A DNA stretch of 64,000 nt, from the NCBI GenBank assembly GCA_018222585.1, contig JAAFAB010000001.1, positions 346,198 to 410,197 on the forward strand, written 5' to 3'. The DNA comes from Paracoccaceae bacterium. Lineage in GTDB: Bacteria > Pseudomonadota > Alphaproteobacteria > Rhodobacterales > Rhodobacteraceae. A program made the translations under genes and the position numbers. Below the pieces are notes generated by a model that saw only the letters and a program-made list of their open reading frames with translations, was not told the origin of the DNA and did no database searches. Shown here one piece after another: positions 61,666 to 64,000 of the stretch (positions are counted from its first letter, which is position 1; every line of letters begins with the position of its first letter).

Positions 61666-61926
61666 ATGGCTTGCAAGCATACTAATTTCAGCGCCAGCGT
61701 GAAGGTAGTGAGACTTGAGGACACCGGCCGGTTCATGGCCGAGGTTCGGATCAAGTGCGAGGTCTGCGGCGAACCGTTCCAGTTCCTTGGGCTCGAGGCA
61801 GGACTCGACATGCAGGGGGCTCGGGTCAGCATCGATGGTCTCGAGGCACTCATGTCGATCGCACCGAATTCGCAGGTGATGTCACCGCTGCAGCGGCTGG
61901 GCGCCGCAGCGCGCGGCGCCCAGTGA
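61666..61926 (+). CDS. Small phage protein with zinc-binding pair
   Basis: 86 aa: HTNFSASVKVVRLEDTGRFM, then IKCEVCGEPFQFLGLEAGLD and SIDGLEALMSIAPNS. Of four ligands expected for a zinc site I see Cys3/His5 and Cys-Val-Cys. Similar small proteins are common in Rhodobacterales phages. Last gene before attR. Confidence 0.65.
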   Translation: MACKHTNFSASVKVVRLEDTGRFMAEVRIKCEVCGEPFQFLGLEAGLDMQGARVSIDGLEALMSIAPNSQVMSPLQRLGAAARGAQ

Positions 61927-61959
61927 AGGCGACTACACATCGCATCCGAATGCGGACAC

Positions 61960-61992
61960 CGTCCGACTCGGACGAATTCGGACGTTCGGACG
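61960..61992. repeat. TCGGACG repeats near attR (possible arm-type sites)
   Basis: TCGGACG at 61968, 61978 and 61986, with its complement CGTCCGA at 61960 forming a 7-bp dyad around one base. They lie 43 bp from the attR repeat, inside the phage, where integrase or excisionase arm sites are expected. Role inferred. Confidence 0.5.
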
Positions 61993-62034
61993 CATACACA
62001 AGCATACGGAAAATTTGTTTTGTTTTCAGTGAGT

Positions 62035-62083
62035 TATGGTGCCCCCACACGGACTCGAACCGCGGACCCACTGATTACAAATC
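62035..62083. repeat. attR, 49-bp repeat within tRNA-Thr
   Basis: Right copy of the attachment core, identical to 22487-22535. The phage supplies the 3' part of the tRNA from here to the anticodon loop, so the gene stays intact. Confidence 0.93.
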
Positions 62084-62112
62084 AGTTGCTCTACCAGCTG
62101 AGCTATAGGGGC
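62037..62112 (-). tRNA. tRNA-Thr (anticodon UGU)
   Basis: A complete cloverleaf on the minus strand: acceptor GCCCCTA pairing with TGGGGGC, D arm with CAGCTGGTAGAGC, anticodon stem ACTGA/TCAGT around loop TTTGTAA (anticodon TGT), T arm with TTCGAGT, and encoded CCA. It reads ACA codons. Its 3' half is the prophage attachment site. Confidence 0.95.
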
Positions 62113-62158
62113 ATTCAGTGCCGTTTACGCGGAATGCCGCGGCGGATCAAGAGGGGGC

Positions 62159-63850
62159 TCAGCGGTTGGCGCGGGCCAGAAGGGCGACGGCGACGAGGCC
62201 GACGGCAACCACCATCAAGGCGGCCGGAGAGGCTTCTCCCAGCTGCTCCAGGCTGGCCTTCTCGTGCACCCGGGTGGCAAGGGTTTCGTAGTTGAAGGGA
62301 CGCAGCAGAAGGGTCGCGGGCAACTCCTTCACCGCGTCGACGAAGACCAGCAGCAGGGCCGAGGCGAGGGAGCCGCGGATCAGCGGGAAATGCACCTCGC
62401 GCAACACCCCGCGCCGGTTACGGCCCAGCGATCGGGCCGCCATGGGCAGCGAGGGCGGGATGCGCCCCATGGCGCTGTCCGCCGCGCCCTGGGCGATGGC
62501 GAAGAAGCGCACCGAGTAGGCCAGGACCAGGGCGAAGCCGGTGCCGGTCAGCAACAGGCCCGGGTCGCGACCGGTCAGCGCTTCCAGACCATCGGCGAGG
62601 CGGTGGTCGAGACCCGCCAGGGGCACCAGAATGCCGACCGCCAGCACCGCGCCGGGGGCCGCATAGCCGATGGTGGTGACCGGCATCAGCAGGCGCGGCA
62701 GGCGGGCACCGGACAGTCGCACGCCGTAGACCAGGAAAACCGCCGCCAGCACGGTGATCACCGCGGCCAGGCCGCAGACCGTCAGCGTATGCAGCAGGGC
62801 GCGCAGCAGGCCGGGGTCGACCCAGGCCTCCGGCACCCGCAGGGCGTGCGACAGGATCACCGCCCCCGGCAGCAGGAAGCCCAGGGCGAAGGGCAGCGCG
62901 CAGGCGGCGAAGGCCGCCCAGGCGCGAGGCCCGCGCAGGCGCAGACGCTCGACAGGGCGGTGACGACTGGAAAGATTGTAGTAGCGCAGCCGGCGGCGCG
63001 AACCGCGCTCCAGCAGCACCAGCGCCACGACAAGCGCCAGGATCACGCAGGCGATCTGCGCCGCGCCCCCGGCGTTGTAGCTTTGCAGCCAGACCGAGAA
63101 GATCCCCGTGGTCAGCGTCTGCACGGCGAAGTAGTCCACCGTGCCGAAATCGTTCACCGTCTCCATCATCACGATGGCCACGGCGGCGGCGATGGCGGGG
63201 CGGGCCAGCGGCAGGCCGACGCTGTAGAACCGCCGCCAGGGGCCGCGACCCAGCGACCGGGCGACCTCTTCTGCGCCGCCGGACTGCTCGCGGAAGGCGG
63301 CGCGGGACAGCAGGTAGACATAGGGATAGAGGGAGGCCGAGAGCACCAGCACCGCCGCCCCCATCGAGCGCACCTCGGGGAACCAGTAGTCACGCGCGCT
63401 GGACCAGCCGAAGAGCTGGCGCAGGCCCCCCTGCACCGGTCCCGAGTATTCCAGGAAATCGACCAGCGCATAGGCGCCGACATAGGCCGGGATCGCCAAG
63501 GGCAGCAGCAGCAGGTACTCCAGCCAGCGGCTTGCCGGGAAGCGGTAGCGGGTCACCAGCCAGGCCGCGCCGCTGCCCACCACGCCGGTCACCGCGCCCA
63601 CCGAGGCCATCAGGATCAGCGAGTTGCCGAGGTAGCGCGGCAGGGTGGTGGCGACGAGATGCGGCCAGATGTTGTTTTCCGGCCAGGCGGCGGTCCAGAT
63701 CACCGACAGGATCGGCATCAGCACCACGGCGGCGATCAGCAGCGCCCCCAGGGACCAGGGCGACAGGACCCGGATCGACGAGGATCGGAGCGACGGGCGT
63801 TGTCGGTGGCGGGCGGCCCTTGGGCCGGGGGATGTCTGTTGACGGCTCAT
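62159..63850 (-). CDS. Fe(3+)-type ABC transporter permease (FbpB-like, fused)
   Basis: 563 aa with two BPD_transp_1 domains in one chain (about 80-280 and 340-545), each with an EAA-like loop (EEVARSLGRGPWRRF about 200; MAARSLGRNRRGV about 470). Twelve membrane helices. This fusion is typical of FbpB/ThiP-like permeases for ferric iron or thiamine; the sequence fits FbpB better. Binding protein and ATPase genes are outside the window. The N-terminus is basic and Ser/Arg-rich. Confidence 0.88.
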   Translation of the reverse strand: MSRQQTSPGPRAARHRQRPSLRSSSIRVLSPWSLGALLIAAVVLMPILSVIWTAAWPENNIWPHLVATTLPRYLGNSLILMASVGAVTGVVGSGAAWLVTRYRFPASRWLEYLLLLPLAIPAYVGAYALVDFLEYSGPVQGGLRQLFGWSSARDYWFPEVRSMGAAVLVLSASLYPYVYLLSRAAFREQSGGAEEVARSLGRGPWRRFYSVGLPLARPAIAAAVAIVMMETVNDFGTVDYFAVQTLTTGIFSVWLQSYNAGGAAQIACVILALVVALVLLERGSRRRLRYYNLSSRHRPVERLRLRGPRAWAAFAACALPFALGFLLPGAVILSHALRVPEAWVDPGLLRALLHTLTVCGLAAVITVLAAVFLVYGVRLSGARLPRLLMPVTTIGYAAPGAVLAVGILVPLAGLDHRLADGLEALTGRDPGLLLTGTGFALVLAYSVRFFAIAQGAADSAMGRIPPSLPMAARSLGRNRRGVLREVHFPLIRGSLASALLLVFVDAVKELPATLLLRPFNYETLATRVHEKASLEQLGEASPAALMVVAVGLVAVALLARANR

Positions 63851-63934
63851 TGCCGCTCTGGTTGCCCGAAACCGCTTTGCCTGTCCAGAGACCAGCCTGT
63901 ATAGAGTTCCCGTTGGGACGCGAGGCAGGCCGCG

Positions 63935-64000
63935 ATGGAAGTGGTTCTACATGCAGGGGTGCACGGGACGGAGGCGGAGCGCCTGGTGCGGGGCCTGCTG
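63935..64000 (+). CDS. Partial gene at right edge
   Basis: Twenty-two codons from an ATG (EVVLHAGVHGTEAERLVRGL), open to the window end. It is divergent from the FbpB-like gene. There is too little to name it. Confidence 0.45.
   Translation, partial: MEVVLHAGVHGTEAERLVRGLL

Larger units (their letters stand above)
22487..62083. mobile_element. Complete temperate podovirus prophage integrated in tRNA-Thr
   Basis: About 39.6 kb bounded by a 49-bp direct repeat (22487-22535 and 62035-62083) that equals the 3' part of the tRNA-Thr gene at the right end. It contains integrase and excisionase near attR, divergent repressor and Cro-like genes, replication genes, terminases, portal, scaffold, capsid, T7-like tail tubes, internal virion proteins, tail fibre, endolysin and holin. 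Every essential module appears intact. Tail proteins are of podovirus type, with no tape measure or sheath. Confidence 0.93.

Noticed and set aside
22487-62083. Diversity-generating retroelement, as in Bordetella phage BPP-1
   Set aside because: No reverse transcriptase and no template/variable repeat pair seen at the fibre gene.

Overview
The window is about 65% GC and looks like a chromosome of the alphaproteobacterial family Rhodobacteraceae (roseobacter/Paracoccus relatives). The reasons are the density of TRAP transporters, the hutF/hutG style of histidine-pathway genes, the Rhodobacterales-type phage holin and the general gene style. It consists of host genes on both flanks (1-22.4 kb and 62.1-64 kb) around a complete-looking 39.6 kb prophage (22487-62083) inserted in a tRNA-Thr(UGU) gene.

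Left host flank. A dipeptide/oligopeptide ABC importer (two permeases and a fused double ATPase, 55-3541, +) ends at a strong terminator. A leftward TAXI-type TRAP transporter (binding protein, DUF1850 protein, fused permease; 7334-3605) is divergent from hutG-hutF-iclR (7463-10488, +). The 128-bp gap between them holds overlapping back-to-back promoters and an inverted repeat, so I infer that IclR controls uptake and breakdown of a formimino- or formyl-glutamate-like compound. A second catabolic operon runs leftward (17345-10544): 2-hydroxyacid dehydrogenase, DctPQM TRAP transporter, fumarylacetoacetate-hydrolase-family protein and GMC oxidoreductase. It is divergent from a GntR/FCD regulator, with a perfect 14-bp palindrome over the operon promoter. 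Next is a three-gene phosphorelay (18539-22415): membrane histidine kinase (frameshifted at a C9 tract), single-domain response regulator, and receiver-kinase fusion.

Prophage. A 49-bp direct repeat (22487-22535 and 62035-62083) marks attL and attR; attR lies in the intact tRNA. Late genes run leftward (48337-22623): terminases, portal, scaffold, capsid, T7-like tail tubes, three internal virion proteins (one with a lysozyme domain and a ParB-like domain), esterase-bearing tail fibre, lectin-like protein, endolysin and holin. So this is a temperate podovirus with a T7-type ejection apparatus. Replication genes (54186-48765) include a TOPRIM primase and a P-loop helicase. They end at a 427-bp region with ten copies of CTACGAC/GTCGTAG and a 34-nt alternating purine-pyrimidine tract, a likely replication origin. 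A DUF2829 protein in this block is a candidate Tad2-type anti-Thoeris protein. A Cro-like gene and a CI-like repressor diverge at 54.79-54.89 kb. The rightward arm (54887-61926) carries the repressor, a coupled unknown membrane protein, small unknown genes, excisionase, integrase, several zinc-ribbon proteins and a DHH phosphoesterase.

Right host flank. After the tRNA come an Fe(3+)-type ABC permease (62159-63850, -) and the first codons of a gene that leaves the window.
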